Part shown: positions 1 through 6,533 of the stretch, piece after piece | How positions within the stretch are numbered: position 1 is the stretch's first letter | Layout of the letters: each line of letters begins with the position of its first letter | Source: an uncultured Gemmatimonadaceae bacterium | Lineage (GTDB): Bacteria; Gemmatimonadota; Gemmatimonadetes; Gemmatimonadales; Gemmatimonadaceae | Direction: 5' to 3' | Assembly (NCBI GenBank): GCA_955652635.1 | Contig: CATPBN010000065.1 | Coordinates: 1-8,524, forward strand | Length of the DNA: 8,524 bases | Made by a program: the position numbers and the translations under genes | Notes under the pieces: generated by a model | The model's input: only the letters and a program-made list of their open reading frames with translations | Databases searched by the model: none | Told to the model about the DNA's origin: nothing

Positions 1-183
1 AAGGATCTCGACATGGTGGTCCTGAACGATGCGACTGAGCCTGGCGCTGGCTTTGGGGGCGACACGAATCGAGTCACACTCATCGACCGGGCCGGAGCCG
101 AGGAAAGCCTGCAGCTGATGTCGAAAATCGATCTCGCCGAGGTGCTCCTCGACCGCATCGAAGAGAAGCTGAATGGACGCTAA
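1..183 (+). CDS. coaBC: CoaBC, C-terminal end (phosphopantothenoylcysteine synthetase/decarboxylase), partial
   Basis: Only the last 60 residues are present; the gene is cut by the left window edge and ends at TAA 181-183. CoaBC is the bifunctional cytoplasmic enzyme that couples cysteine to 4'-phosphopantothenate and then decarboxylates the product, on the way to coenzyme A. The visible part matches the end of the CoaB (synthetase) domain: it opens with KDLDMVVLND, continues with AGFGGDTNRVTLI (the typical Gly-Phe-x-x-Asp-x-Asn turn followed by a beta strand), and ends with LMSKIDLAEVLLDRI, the usual closing helix. Its stop lies inside the next gene, with an 11-base overlap with the glycosylase start, so the two are probably translationally coupled. 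The call rests on a short segment; the catalytic residues of both domains lie upstream and cannot be checked here. Confidence 0.85.
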   Translation, partial: KDLDMVVLNDATEPGAGFGGDTNRVTLIDRAGAEESLQLMSKIDLAEVLLDRIEEKLNGR

Positions 184-1105
184 GGAGCTTCTCCGCCGCT
201 ACATAGAGCAGCGGCGCGAGCTCGGTGAGTCAGAGCTTGTGCTCGATACGCTGAACGTCGAGGACGTCATGCGTCTGATCGGCGCCACGGGAGCGTCGCG
301 ACCATCACCCGCAGCGTCTCACATTGTCCGCGAGTTCGATTCGTCGGACACGCGGGATTGGCGAACCTCTCTGCGCGATGCTGGCGTGAATGTTGACACG
401 ACGGCCGCGATGGCCACGCCACTGGTTGAGGCGCCCCCGGAATCCGAGGTGCCCGCATTCATACCGACCGACGACATGGCATTCAAGAAAGGGATTGTCG
501 TAGCACCCGATGAAGCGGATCTGATACCCGACGCGATTCTCAATCTTCGCACGCTCGATGAGATCGCAGCGAAAGTGAAGAAGTGCACCCGCTGCACACT
601 CTACAAGACCGCAACAAGGGAGGTTCCCGGCGAGGGCGATCCGAACGCGAAGCTGGTGTGCGTTGGGGAAGCGCCCGGCGCCAAGGAGGACGAGACCGGA
701 CGGCCTTTCGTCGGGCAGGCCGGTCAGCTCCTCACCAAAATTCTCGGCGCGATCGATCTGACGCGGGAACAGGTTTTCATTTGCAACGTTCTCAAGCATC
801 GACCCCCGGGGAACCGGAATCCCCAACCCGAGGAGGTTGAGGCCTGCAGTCCGTACCTGATCAGGCAGCTCGAGCTCATCAAACCGAAAGTAATCGTCGC
901 CTTCGGAACTTTTGCGGCACAAACACTATTGCAAACCAAGACCCCTTTGGGACAACTTCGTGGGCTCGTCCACCGGTATCACGGAATACCGCTCATCGTC
1001 ACCTACCACCCCGCCGCGCTGCTACGCAATCCGGCCTGGAAACGCCCCACTTGGGAAGATGTCAAGCTCGCCCGTAGAATTCTCGATAGCGCCCCTCGTT
1101 CGTGA
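173..1105 (+). CDS. udg: Family-4 (Fe-S) uracil-DNA glycosylase with N-terminal extension
   Basis: 310 residues, longer than the roughly 200 of typical family-4 enzymes. It should remove uracil from DNA to begin base-excision repair. The core starts near residue 130. Visible motifs are the first Fe-S pair C138/C141 (CTRC), motif 1 GEAPG at 165-169 followed by ED and GRPFVGQAG, the PPGNR segment at 211-215, C225, and the motif-2 HPAALLRNP at 279-287. The position 16 residues before C225, normally Cys in KCRPP, is His209 here (codon CAT, 797-799). Another Cys, C204, lies five residues earlier. Residues 1-38 form a charged, probably helical segment (LLRRYIEQRRELGESEL). Residues about 40-125 are Pro/Ala/acidic-rich and look like a flexible linker. 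ATG 173 is preceded by purine-rich AAGAGAAG and overlaps the coaBC end. The gene overlaps dnaB by 47 bases, which suggests co-expression with the replication helicase. Family is confident; the cluster's state is not. Confidence 0.95.
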   Translation: MDAKELLRRYIEQRRELGESELVLDTLNVEDVMRLIGATGASRPSPAASHIVREFDSSDTRDWRTSLRDAGVNVDTTAAMATPLVEAPPESEVPAFIPTDDMAFKKGIVVAPDEADLIPDAILNLRTLDEIAAKVKKCTRCTLYKTATREVPGEGDPNAKLVCVGEAPGAKEDETGRPFVGQAGQLLTKILGAIDLTREQVFICNVLKHRPPGNRNPQPEEVEACSPYLIRQLELIKPKVIVAFGTFAAQTLLQTKTPLGQLRGLVHRYHGIPLIVTYHPAALLRNPAWKRPTWEDVKLARRILDSAPRS

Positions 1106-2465
1106 CCCATACAAGGATCGACGACCACCGTACTCCGAAGACGCGGAGCAGGCGGTGTTGTCGGCGATGCTCATGGATCCCGACGCAATCATGCGCGCGA
1201 CCGAATTCCTCGACGACACAATGTTCTACCGCGAGGGCCACCGGCGAATCTTTCGCGCGATGGCCGCGCTGTCGGATCGCGGTGATGTAGTAGATCCGCT
1301 CACGCTCTCCGAGGAGCTGCAGCGCGCAGGCTCACTCGAGTCGAGCGGCGGAAAGGATTACATCGGCTTCCTCGTCGACGCGGTACCCACCGCGGCAAAC
1401 GTCGAGTACCACGCCAAAATCGTTCGTGAGAAGGCGCTTCGCCGACGCCTCATCGAAGTCTCGACGGCAATCGTTGCCGAGGCGTTTGAATCCGCCTCTC
1501 CGGCGACCGAGCTGTTGGACGAAGCCGAGCACAAGATCTTCGAGGTCAACCAGAGTCGCGGCTCAGAAGGCTTCATGCGCATCAAGGAGCTTCTCTGGCC
1601 CACCATGGAACGGATCGAGGAGATCCAGCGCGGCAGCGGTTCGATTACGGGCGTGGCGAGCGGGTTCAAGGACCTGGACGAGATCACGGCAGGTTTCCAG
1701 CCGTCGGACCTGGTCATCGTCGCCGCCCGTCCATCGATGGGGAAAACCGCTTTCGTGCTCAACATCGCCCAGAACGCCGCGCTGGATCACAACATTCCTG
1801 TGGCATTCTTCTCTCTGGAGATGAGCAAGGAGCAGCTCGTCCAGCGCCTCCTGACTTCCGAAGGGCGCGTCGACGCGCAACGCCTTCGCAAAGGGAAACT
1901 GCACGACGAGGAATTCGTGCGCCTCGGACGCGCCGCGGGGATACTGAGCCACGCGCCGATCTGGATTGACGACACGCCAGCGATGACGCTGCTCGAGATG
2001 CGCTCCAAGGCTCGGCGCCTCAAGATGGAAAACAACATCGGCATGGTAGTGGTGGATTATCTGCAGCTGATGCAGGGCCCGACCAACACCGAGAGCAGGC
2101 AACAGGAGATCAGCTACATCTCGCGATCTCTCAAGGCGCTTGCGCGCGAGCTGCGGATCCCGGTTGTGGCGCTCTCACAGTTGTCGCGCGCGCCCGAGCA
2201 GCGCACGGGCGAGAACAAGCGACCCCAGCTGTCCGACCTTCGTGAGTCTGGCGCGATCGAGCAGGATGCCGATCTCGTGATGTTCATCTACCGGCAGGAG
2301 ATGTACGAGCAGCCGGGAGCAGTGGACAAGGACGGTAACTCACTCGAAGGGCGCGCTGAGATAATCGTCGGCAAGCAGCGCAACGGACCGACCGGATTCG
2401 TGAACCTGTACTTCAACAAGACCTACACGCGCTTCGAGAATCTCTCGCCCCGCCTGTCGCCCTAG
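1059..2465 (+). CDS. dnaB: Replicative DNA helicase DnaB
   Basis: 468 residues from ATG 1059, a normal length for the hexameric 5'-3' fork helicase. The N-terminal primase-interacting domain begins at about residue 22 (PPYSEDAEQAVLSAML). The RecA-like motor domain runs from about 190. Walker A is RPSMGKT at 224-230, Walker B VVVDYLQLM at about 330-338, then ALSQLSRAPEQR at 371-382 and the arginine-rich RPQLSDLRESGAIEQDAD block at 388-405. There is no intein or frameshift. The frame stays open upstream to an ATG at 912, but those extra 49 residues lie wholly inside the glycosylase gene and do not resemble DnaB. ATG 1059 gives the normal N-terminus, and no ATG, GTG or TTG in this frame lies between it and the conserved block. 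GGGAAG abuts the ATG, too close for an ideal Shine-Dalgarno, so coupling to udg translation is likely. Confidence 0.97.
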   Translation: MSSSPVEFSIAPLVRDPYKDRRPPYSEDAEQAVLSAMLMDPDAIMRATEFLDDTMFYREGHRRIFRAMAALSDRGDVVDPLTLSEELQRAGSLESSGGKDYIGFLVDAVPTAANVEYHAKIVREKALRRRLIEVSTAIVAEAFESASPATELLDEAEHKIFEVNQSRGSEGFMRIKELLWPTMERIEEIQRGSGSITGVASGFKDLDEITAGFQPSDLVIVAARPSMGKTAFVLNIAQNAALDHNIPVAFFSLEMSKEQLVQRLLTSEGRVDAQRLRKGKLHDEEFVRLGRAAGILSHAPIWIDDTPAMTLLEMRSKARRLKMENNIGMVVVDYLQLMQGPTNTESRQQEISYISRSLKALARELRIPVVALSQLSRAPEQRTGENKRPQLSDLRESGAIEQDADLVMFIYRQEMYEQPGAVDKDGNSLEGRAEIIVGKQRNGPTGFVNLYFNKTYTRFENLSPRLSP

Positions 2466-3859
2466 TGAGTCCGAAAGCAAAAACGGTATACCGCTGCACC
2501 AACTGCGGCGCCGATCATCCCAAGTGGGCCGGCCGTTGTGATGCCTGTGGCGAGTGGAACACTCTGGTCGAGGAGATGGCAACCCGAGCCACTACTTCCG
2601 CATCGGGCCGTCGCATCTCGGGGCAGAAGTCCATGGCCGAGGGCGGAAGCGTCGCGCCGACGGTGCGGCTGCGGGACGTCAAGAGCTCGCAGGGCCGGCG
2701 CCTCAAGACGGGAATCAAGGAATTCGATTTTGTCCTCGGCGGCGGAATCGTACCGGGCTCGATGGTCCTCGTTGGTGGCGAGCCGGGCATTGGCAAGTCC
2801 ACGCTTCTCCTCCAGGTCGCGGGAAAGCTCGAGGAGCTCGGTCATTCGACGCTCTACGTCTCGGGTGAAGAATCCGCGCTCCAGGTGAAGCTCCGCGCCG
2901 AACGCCTGCACGGCTCGGCGGAAAACGTTTCCCTCCTCAATGAAACGCTGCTCGAGACGATTCTCGCGACTGCCGGGTCCGAGCGGCTCGATGCGATAGT
3001 CGTCGACTCCATCCAGACCGTCTTCACGAGCGATCTCGAAGGCGCGCCGGGAAATGTGGGTCAGGTGAGGGAGTGCGCCGCGCGATTGATGCGCTTCGCG
3101 AAGGAAACAGAGACGACGGTGTTCGCTGTCGGGCATGTCACGAAGGGCGGAGGAATTGCGGGTCCAAAGACGCTCGAGCACATCGTCGACACGGTTCTGT
3201 ACTTCGAGGGCGAGGGAATGTTGGAGCACCGGATCCTTCGCGCCACCAAGAACAGATTCGGAAGCGTCGACGAGATCGGAGTCTTCCGCATGACGGAGGA
3301 AGGCCTCATCGCCGTCGAGAATCCGTCCGAGCTCTTCCTCGGCGATCGGCTGAACAATTCCTCGGGCAGCGCGGTGACGGCGCTTCTGGAAGGGTCGCGT
3401 CCCGTGCTCATTGAGATCCAGGGCCTGGCGACCAAGACGGGATACGGCACTGCGCAGCGGGTGAGCACCGGCTACGACGGACGACGACTCGCGCTCCTCT
3501 TGGCTGTGCTCGACAAGCGAGCCGGCCTATCTTTCTCCCAGTTCGATGTCTTCCTCAATGTCGTCGGAGGGGTTCGAATGCAGGAGCCCGCTGGGGACCT
3601 TGCCGTCGCGAGTGCCCTCGCCTCGAGTATCTACGATCGTCCGGTCGCGAATTCGGCGATTTTTCTCGGCGAGGTCGGACTGGGCGGGGAGATCAGGCCT
3701 GTGTCTCAAGCCGAGCGCAGGCTGGGAGAAGCCGCGAAAATGGGAATGACCGTCGCCTACATGTCGGAGCGCGGAATCCCGAAGCGCGGCTCGCGCGGTC
3801 TCGAGGTCGTGGGCGTTCGCACGATCAACGATCTCTTCAGGCACCTTTTTCAGACCTGA
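2465..3859 (+). CDS. radA: DNA repair protein RadA
   Basis: 464 residues, a typical length. RadA (Sms) is a RecA-related ATPase and branch-migration motor that processes recombination intermediates and can act as a DnaB-type helicase. In order: a C4 zinc finger (C11, C14, C25, C28; CTNC and CDAC), Walker A GGEPGIGKST at 104-113, Walker B-like IVVDSIQT at about 178-185, the RadA signature KNRFG at 262-266, and a Lon-protease-like C-terminal domain from about 290 (GGVRMQEPAGDLAVASAL at 368-385). The start is GTG 2465, sharing one base with the dnaB stop (TAGTG). It is the only sensible start, because the zinc finger begins ten residues later and the next Met is residue 38. I see no Shine-Dalgarno, so translation probably depends on ribosomes finishing dnaB. 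The dnaB-radA order fits a replication and recombination module. Confidence 0.97.
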   Translation: MSPKAKTVYRCTNCGADHPKWAGRCDACGEWNTLVEEMATRATTSASGRRISGQKSMAEGGSVAPTVRLRDVKSSQGRRLKTGIKEFDFVLGGGIVPGSMVLVGGEPGIGKSTLLLQVAGKLEELGHSTLYVSGEESALQVKLRAERLHGSAENVSLLNETLLETILATAGSERLDAIVVDSIQTVFTSDLEGAPGNVGQVRECAARLMRFAKETETTVFAVGHVTKGGGIAGPKTLEHIVDTVLYFEGEGMLEHRILRATKNRFGSVDEIGVFRMTEEGLIAVENPSELFLGDRLNNSSGSAVTALLEGSRPVLIEIQGLATKTGYGTAQRVSTGYDGRRLALLLAVLDKRAGLSFSQFDVFLNVVGGVRMQEPAGDLAVASALASSIYDRPVANSAIFLGEVGLGGEIRPVSQAERRLGEAAKMGMTVAYMSERGIPKRGSRGLEVVGVRTINDLFRHLFQT

Positions 3860-3904
3860 ATGAGCCGCGACCGCCCCCCCATCAACCGTTGTACGCGTAG
3901 ATGA
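3860..3904 (+). CDS. Possible 14-codon mini-ORF bridging radA and ispD
   Basis: An ATG follows the radA stop TGA directly and opens a 14-codon frame (MSRDRPPINRCTRR). Its own TGA (3902-3904) overlaps the ispD ATG as ATGA. It has no recognisable domain and contains a seven-C run (3874-3880). The arrangement is what re-initiation would need to carry ribosomes from radA into ispD, whose start has no clear Shine-Dalgarno. The first residues, MSRD, resemble the MKRD start of IspD, which may be coincidence. It may equally be 41 bases of non-coding spacer that is open by chance. I treat it as a candidate coupling element, not as a proven peptide gene. Confidence 0.25.
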   Translation: MSRDRPPINRCTRR

Positions 3905-4596
3905 AGCGCGATGTCGGTGTGATTGTCGTCGCCGCCGGCAGCGGGTCGCGCACCGGGGGGGGGTCGCAAGAGCTGAAGCAGTTCAGATGGGTCGCCGGCA
4001 AGCCGATGCTGCTGCACAGCATCCAGACCTTTCAGGCACGCGCCGACGTCGCGATGGTCGTCTGTGTCCTCCCGCGGGAGTACGTCGGCGATCCACCACC
4101 GTGGATCTTTCAGAGCGACGCGGACCGGCTGCTCCTCTCCGTTGGTGGCAGGGAACGGAGCGAGTCGGTTGCCAACGGCTTGGAAGATCTTCCAACTGAG
4201 TGCGAGATCGTGGTCATTCACGACGCCGCGCGGCCCCTGGTGACGAGCGAGACGATTGGACGCGTGATCGACGAAGCGCGACAGGGCAACGGAGCAGTTG
4301 CCGCCATTCCAGTGGTCGACACGCTCAAACGAGTCGAATCGAACGGAAAGGTGATCGAAACGGTCGACCGCTTTGGATTGTGGCGCGCGCAGACGCCACA
4401 GGCCTTTCCGCGCAAGGCTATCGAGCGGGCACACCGCGAGGCGCGTGATGCCGATCGTATCGCCACAGACGACGCCGCGTTGTGCGAGCAGATCGGATTG
4501 CCGGTCGTGGTAGTGCGTGGGAGCGAGCGCGCCCAAAAAATCACCGAGGAAATTGATTTCGCGTTAGTGGAGGCGCTGAGTATCTTCCGCGAATGA
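3901..4596 (+). CDS. ispD: 2-C-methyl-D-erythritol 4-phosphate cytidylyltransferase
   Basis: 231 residues, the normal IspD length. The enzyme joins CTP and MEP to form CDP-methylerythritol in the non-mevalonate isoprenoid pathway in the cytoplasm. The N-terminal nucleotide loop AAGSGSR (11-17) is followed by a Gly-rich turn and K26. Other motifs are GGRERSESV at 82-90, VIHDAARPLV at 105-114, PVVDTLKR at 137-144, VDRFGLWRAQTPQAF at 155-169, TDDA at 189-192 and QKIT at 212-215. Arg17, Lys26, Arg157 and Lys213 match the catalytic Arg/Lys set known from E. coli IspD. A stop codon (TAG 3898-3900) lies immediately upstream in frame, so ATG 3901 is the first possible start. No clear Shine-Dalgarno precedes it. 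The loop is encoded partly by nine consecutive G (3955-3963). The usual partner ispF is not next to it; tsaC follows with an ATGA overlap. Confidence 0.95.
   Translation: MKRDVGVIVVAAGSGSRTGGGSQELKQFRWVAGKPMLLHSIQTFQARADVAMVVCVLPREYVGDPPPWIFQSDADRLLLSVGGRERSESVANGLEDLPTECEIVVIHDAARPLVTSETIGRVIDEARQGNGAVAAIPVVDTLKRVESNGKVIETVDRFGLWRAQTPQAFPRKAIERAHREARDADRIATDDAALCEQIGLPVVVVRGSERAQKITEEIDFALVEALSIFRE
3955..3963 (+). repeat. Homopolymer G9 tract inside ispD
   Basis: Nine consecutive G encode Gly19-Gly20-Gly21 in the nucleotide-binding loop of IspD, 54 bases after its ATG. A one-base slip would truncate the protein early. A C7 run at 3874-3880, 74 bases upstream, is complementary and could pair with it across the ispD start in mRNA. 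The length is as given in this sequence; homopolymers of this size are also prone to sequencing error. Confidence 0.9.
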
Positions 4597-5264
4597 AGCC
4601 GGAGTCGATGGTCGTGCCGTTCTGGTCGCCGCAGGAGGTCGAGTCTGCCATCAACGGAGCGCTCGCCCATCTCGCGGCCGGAAAAGTCCTGGCGTATCCG
4701 ACCGAGACCGTGTACGGATTCGGCGGCGCCGTGGATGAGCGGTCGGTGCAGCAGCTCGTTACACTCAAGGGACGCTCGCCTGGAAAACCATTTCTTCTGC
4801 TGGTCGCGGCAAGCGAGATGATTACGCGGCTCGGACTCCACTTGACTGGATATGCGTCGATGTTCGCCGCGCGCTTCTGGCCCGGTCCCCTCACGCTTGT
4901 GCTGCCCGGCGGTGAGAAGCGCGTGCCGGACAGACTGCGGGGACCCGAGGGCGGAGTAGCCGTGAGGTGGACACCGCATCGATCACTCGCGCGGCTGATT
5001 CTCGCACACGGCGACCCGATCACTTCTACGAGCGCCAACCGACCGGGCGTTCCCGCGGCGACTTCTGCCGACCAGATCGTTGCGCAATGGAGTGACGCTA
5101 TCGGTCGCGGGACGCTCCGGGTTCTCGACGCCGGAAGACTCCGCGATTCCCAGCCTTCGACGGTGGTCGATTGTACGGGCAGACTTCCGCGCGTCATTCG
5201 TCCCGGCGCGATCCCAGCGGCGAAGTTGCGGGAGAGCGTTCCGGACCTTGTTGGGGACGCCTGA
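4593..5264 (+). CDS. tsaC: Threonylcarbamoyl-AMP synthase (YrdC/Sua5 family)
   Basis: 223 residues with a single YrdC-type domain, without the C-terminal Sua5 extension. It makes threonylcarbamoyl-adenylate from threonine, bicarbonate and ATP, the first step of the t6A37 modification of ANN-decoding tRNAs. Visible motifs are YPTETVYGFG at 35-44, LKGRSPGKPF at 58-67 (the conserved KxR...KP nucleotide/threonine site), FWPGPLTLVL at 95-104, AVRWTPHR at 123-130, TSTSANRPG at 144-152, and STVVD at 189-193 with RPG at 203-205. The start ATG 4593 overlaps the ispD stop by four bases (ATGA). An in-frame Met at residue 6 is an alternative start. It ends two bases before the phosphatase gene; the same tsaC-phosphatase neighbourhood is known from Bacillus subtilis (ywlC, ywlE). 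The symbol could also be given as sua5/ywlC. Confidence 0.93.
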   Translation: MKPESMVVPFWSPQEVESAINGALAHLAAGKVLAYPTETVYGFGGAVDERSVQQLVTLKGRSPGKPFLLLVAASEMITRLGLHLTGYASMFAARFWPGPLTLVLPGGEKRVPDRLRGPEGGVAVRWTPHRSLARLILAHGDPITSTSANRPGVPAATSADQIVAQWSDAIGRGTLRVLDAGRLRDSQPSTVVDCTGRLPRVIRPGAIPAAKLRESVPDLVGDA

Positions 5265-5266
5265 AC

Positions 5267-5713
5267 ATGAATTTGCTCTTTGTGTGCAGCGGCAACACCT
5301 GCCGCAGTCCCCTCACCGAAGCGCTGGCGCGCAAGATCGCCGACCGCCGAGGACTCGAAGACCTGAACGTCTCCAGCGCGGGGACAAACGCGCAGGACAA
5401 TGTCCCGGCGACTGATGAAGCGCTCCTGGTCGGAATGGAGCGCGGTCTCGACCTCACGGGCCACCGGTCACGGAAGCTCACGGCCGCGATCGTCTCCGAA
5501 GCGGACCTCATCTTCGTCATGACCCCCGGCCATCTGGAGCAGGTCAAACAAATGGGCGGCCGCGGCAAAGTACACGTAATCGACGAGTACGCGTCCGGCA
5601 TCGTCAACGCGGGAATCAGTGATCCCTACGGAGGCGATCTGGAGACATACCGAAACACGGCGGACATCCTCGAAGAGGAGCTCGAGAAACTATTTGACCG
5701 CCTCCAAAGCTGA
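5267..5713 (+). CDS. ywlE: Low-molecular-weight phosphatase, probable protein-arginine phosphatase (YwlE-like)
   Basis: 148 residues, the usual size of this family. The P-loop is VCSGNTCRS at 6-14: nucleophile Cys7, Arg13 and Ser14. The general acid is Asp119 in DPYGG (119-123). Thr11 inside the P-loop is the residue known from B. subtilis YwlE to favour phosphoarginine; tyrosine phosphatases of the family usually carry Ile or Leu there. The C-terminal helix, after ETYRNTADILEEELEKL, also resembles YwlE. Likely role: removing phosphate from arginine (or tyrosine) of cytoplasmic proteins. The frame is open upstream to 5171, but ATG 5267 puts the P-loop at its canonical position and has GGGGA (5253-5257) nine bases upstream. 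It lies two bases after tsaC and 13 before aroE. The kinase partner McsB is not in this window, so arginine specificity is inferred. Confidence 0.92.
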   Translation: MNLLFVCSGNTCRSPLTEALARKIADRRGLEDLNVSSAGTNAQDNVPATDEALLVGMERGLDLTGHRSRKLTAAIVSEADLIFVMTPGHLEQVKQMGGRGKVHVIDEYASGIVNAGISDPYGGDLETYRNTADILEEELEKLFDRLQS

Positions 5714-5726
5714 CAGCGGGAGTCAG

Positions 5727-6533
5727 ATGACGAAGCGTCCTGGCCGGCTCGTGTTGCTCGGTCATCCGGTCAGTCACTCGCTCTCGGCGGTTTTTCAGAA
5801 CGCCGCTCTCAAGGCTTCCAATATTCCGCTCGTTTACGAAGCGCTCGACGTCACCGGTCGGGAGCTTCGCTCGGTTGTTCGCCAGCTGAAGACCACGAAC
5901 GCCGCGGGGAATGTGACCATCCCGCACAAGATCGCCTTCCACGATCTCTGCGATCACTTGACCGATCTGGCGGCGAAGGTCGGCGCAGTCAACACTTTCT
6001 GGTTCGACGCCAAGAAGCTTCACGGTGACAACACCGACGTGGGCGGGTTCGATGCGGCCGCTCGAGCGCTACTCGGCGGCGAAACGACCGGAGCCCGCAT
6101 CGTCGTACTCGGGGCAGGCGGCGCCGCGGCTGCCGTCCTTGCGGCGATCGAAGAGTGGCCTGACGCAAGAGCAACGGTGGTGGCCAGACACAGCGACCGG
6201 GCAGCAGCGCTTGCCAAACGGTTTCCGGATGTCGCGCGCACCGAAAAGAGCGTGGAACGCGCGGTCCGCGATGCCACATTGATCGTCAACGCGACTCCCG
6301 TGGGCCAGCAGGATGAAGACGAGCCCGTCGATGTCGCGCTCATACCAAAGTCAGCAGCGGTGCTGGATCTCGTGTACAGACGTGGAGGAACGCCGTGGGT
6401 GAGGGCAGCGAGAGACAACGGAATTCGCGCCGCGGATGGATTGACGATGCTCTTGGAGCAGGGGGCCCTCGCGTTTCAGCGCTGGTTCGGGAGCGAGCCC
6501 GACCGGGAAGCGATGCGGTTGTCACTGCCCTAG
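5727..6533 (+). CDS. aroE: Shikimate dehydrogenase
   Basis: 268 residues, normal for AroE, which reduces 3-dehydroshikimate to shikimate with NADPH in aromatic amino acid synthesis. The substrate domain has GHPVSHSLS at 12-20, NVTIPHK at 62-68 with catalytic Lys68, GAVNTFW at 86-92 and GDNTDVGGF at 100-108 with catalytic Asp104. The nucleotide domain has the glycine-rich loop VLGAGGAAAAVL at 127-138, followed by VVARHSDRA at 151-159, where the Arg/Ser context fits NADP. NATPVGQ is at 188-194 and GLTMLLEQGALAF at 238-250. ATG 5727 is chosen over the frame opening at 5619 because the upstream part lies inside the phosphatase gene and GHPVSHS belongs near the N-terminus. CGGGAG (5717-5722) precedes the start by four bases. 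The TAG at 6531-6533 is followed directly by the comF remnant. Confidence 0.95.
   Translation: MTKRPGRLVLLGHPVSHSLSAVFQNAALKASNIPLVYEALDVTGRELRSVVRQLKTTNAAGNVTIPHKIAFHDLCDHLTDLAAKVGAVNTFWFDAKKLHGDNTDVGGFDAAARALLGGETTGARIVVLGAGGAAAAVLAAIEEWPDARATVVARHSDRAAALAKRFPDVARTEKSVERAVRDATLIVNATPVGQQDEDEPVDVALIPKSAAVLDLVYRRGGTPWVRAARDNGIRAADGLTMLLEQGALAFQRWFGSEPDREAMRLSLP

Noticed and set aside
912..1058. An upstream ATG that would lengthen DnaB by 49 residues.
   Set aside because: The extra residues are encoded wholly inside the glycosylase gene in another frame and do not look like DnaB.
2462..3229. Open minus-strand frame of 255 codons opposite radA.
   Set aside because: Antisense shadow of a canonical radA; no motif and no plausible neighbours on that strand.
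4593..5713. tsaC plus the adjacent phosphatase as a possible new signalling pair.
   Set aside because: The adjacency is already known from Bacillus subtilis, and both proteins have established separate roles, so I report only the phosphatase specificity question.
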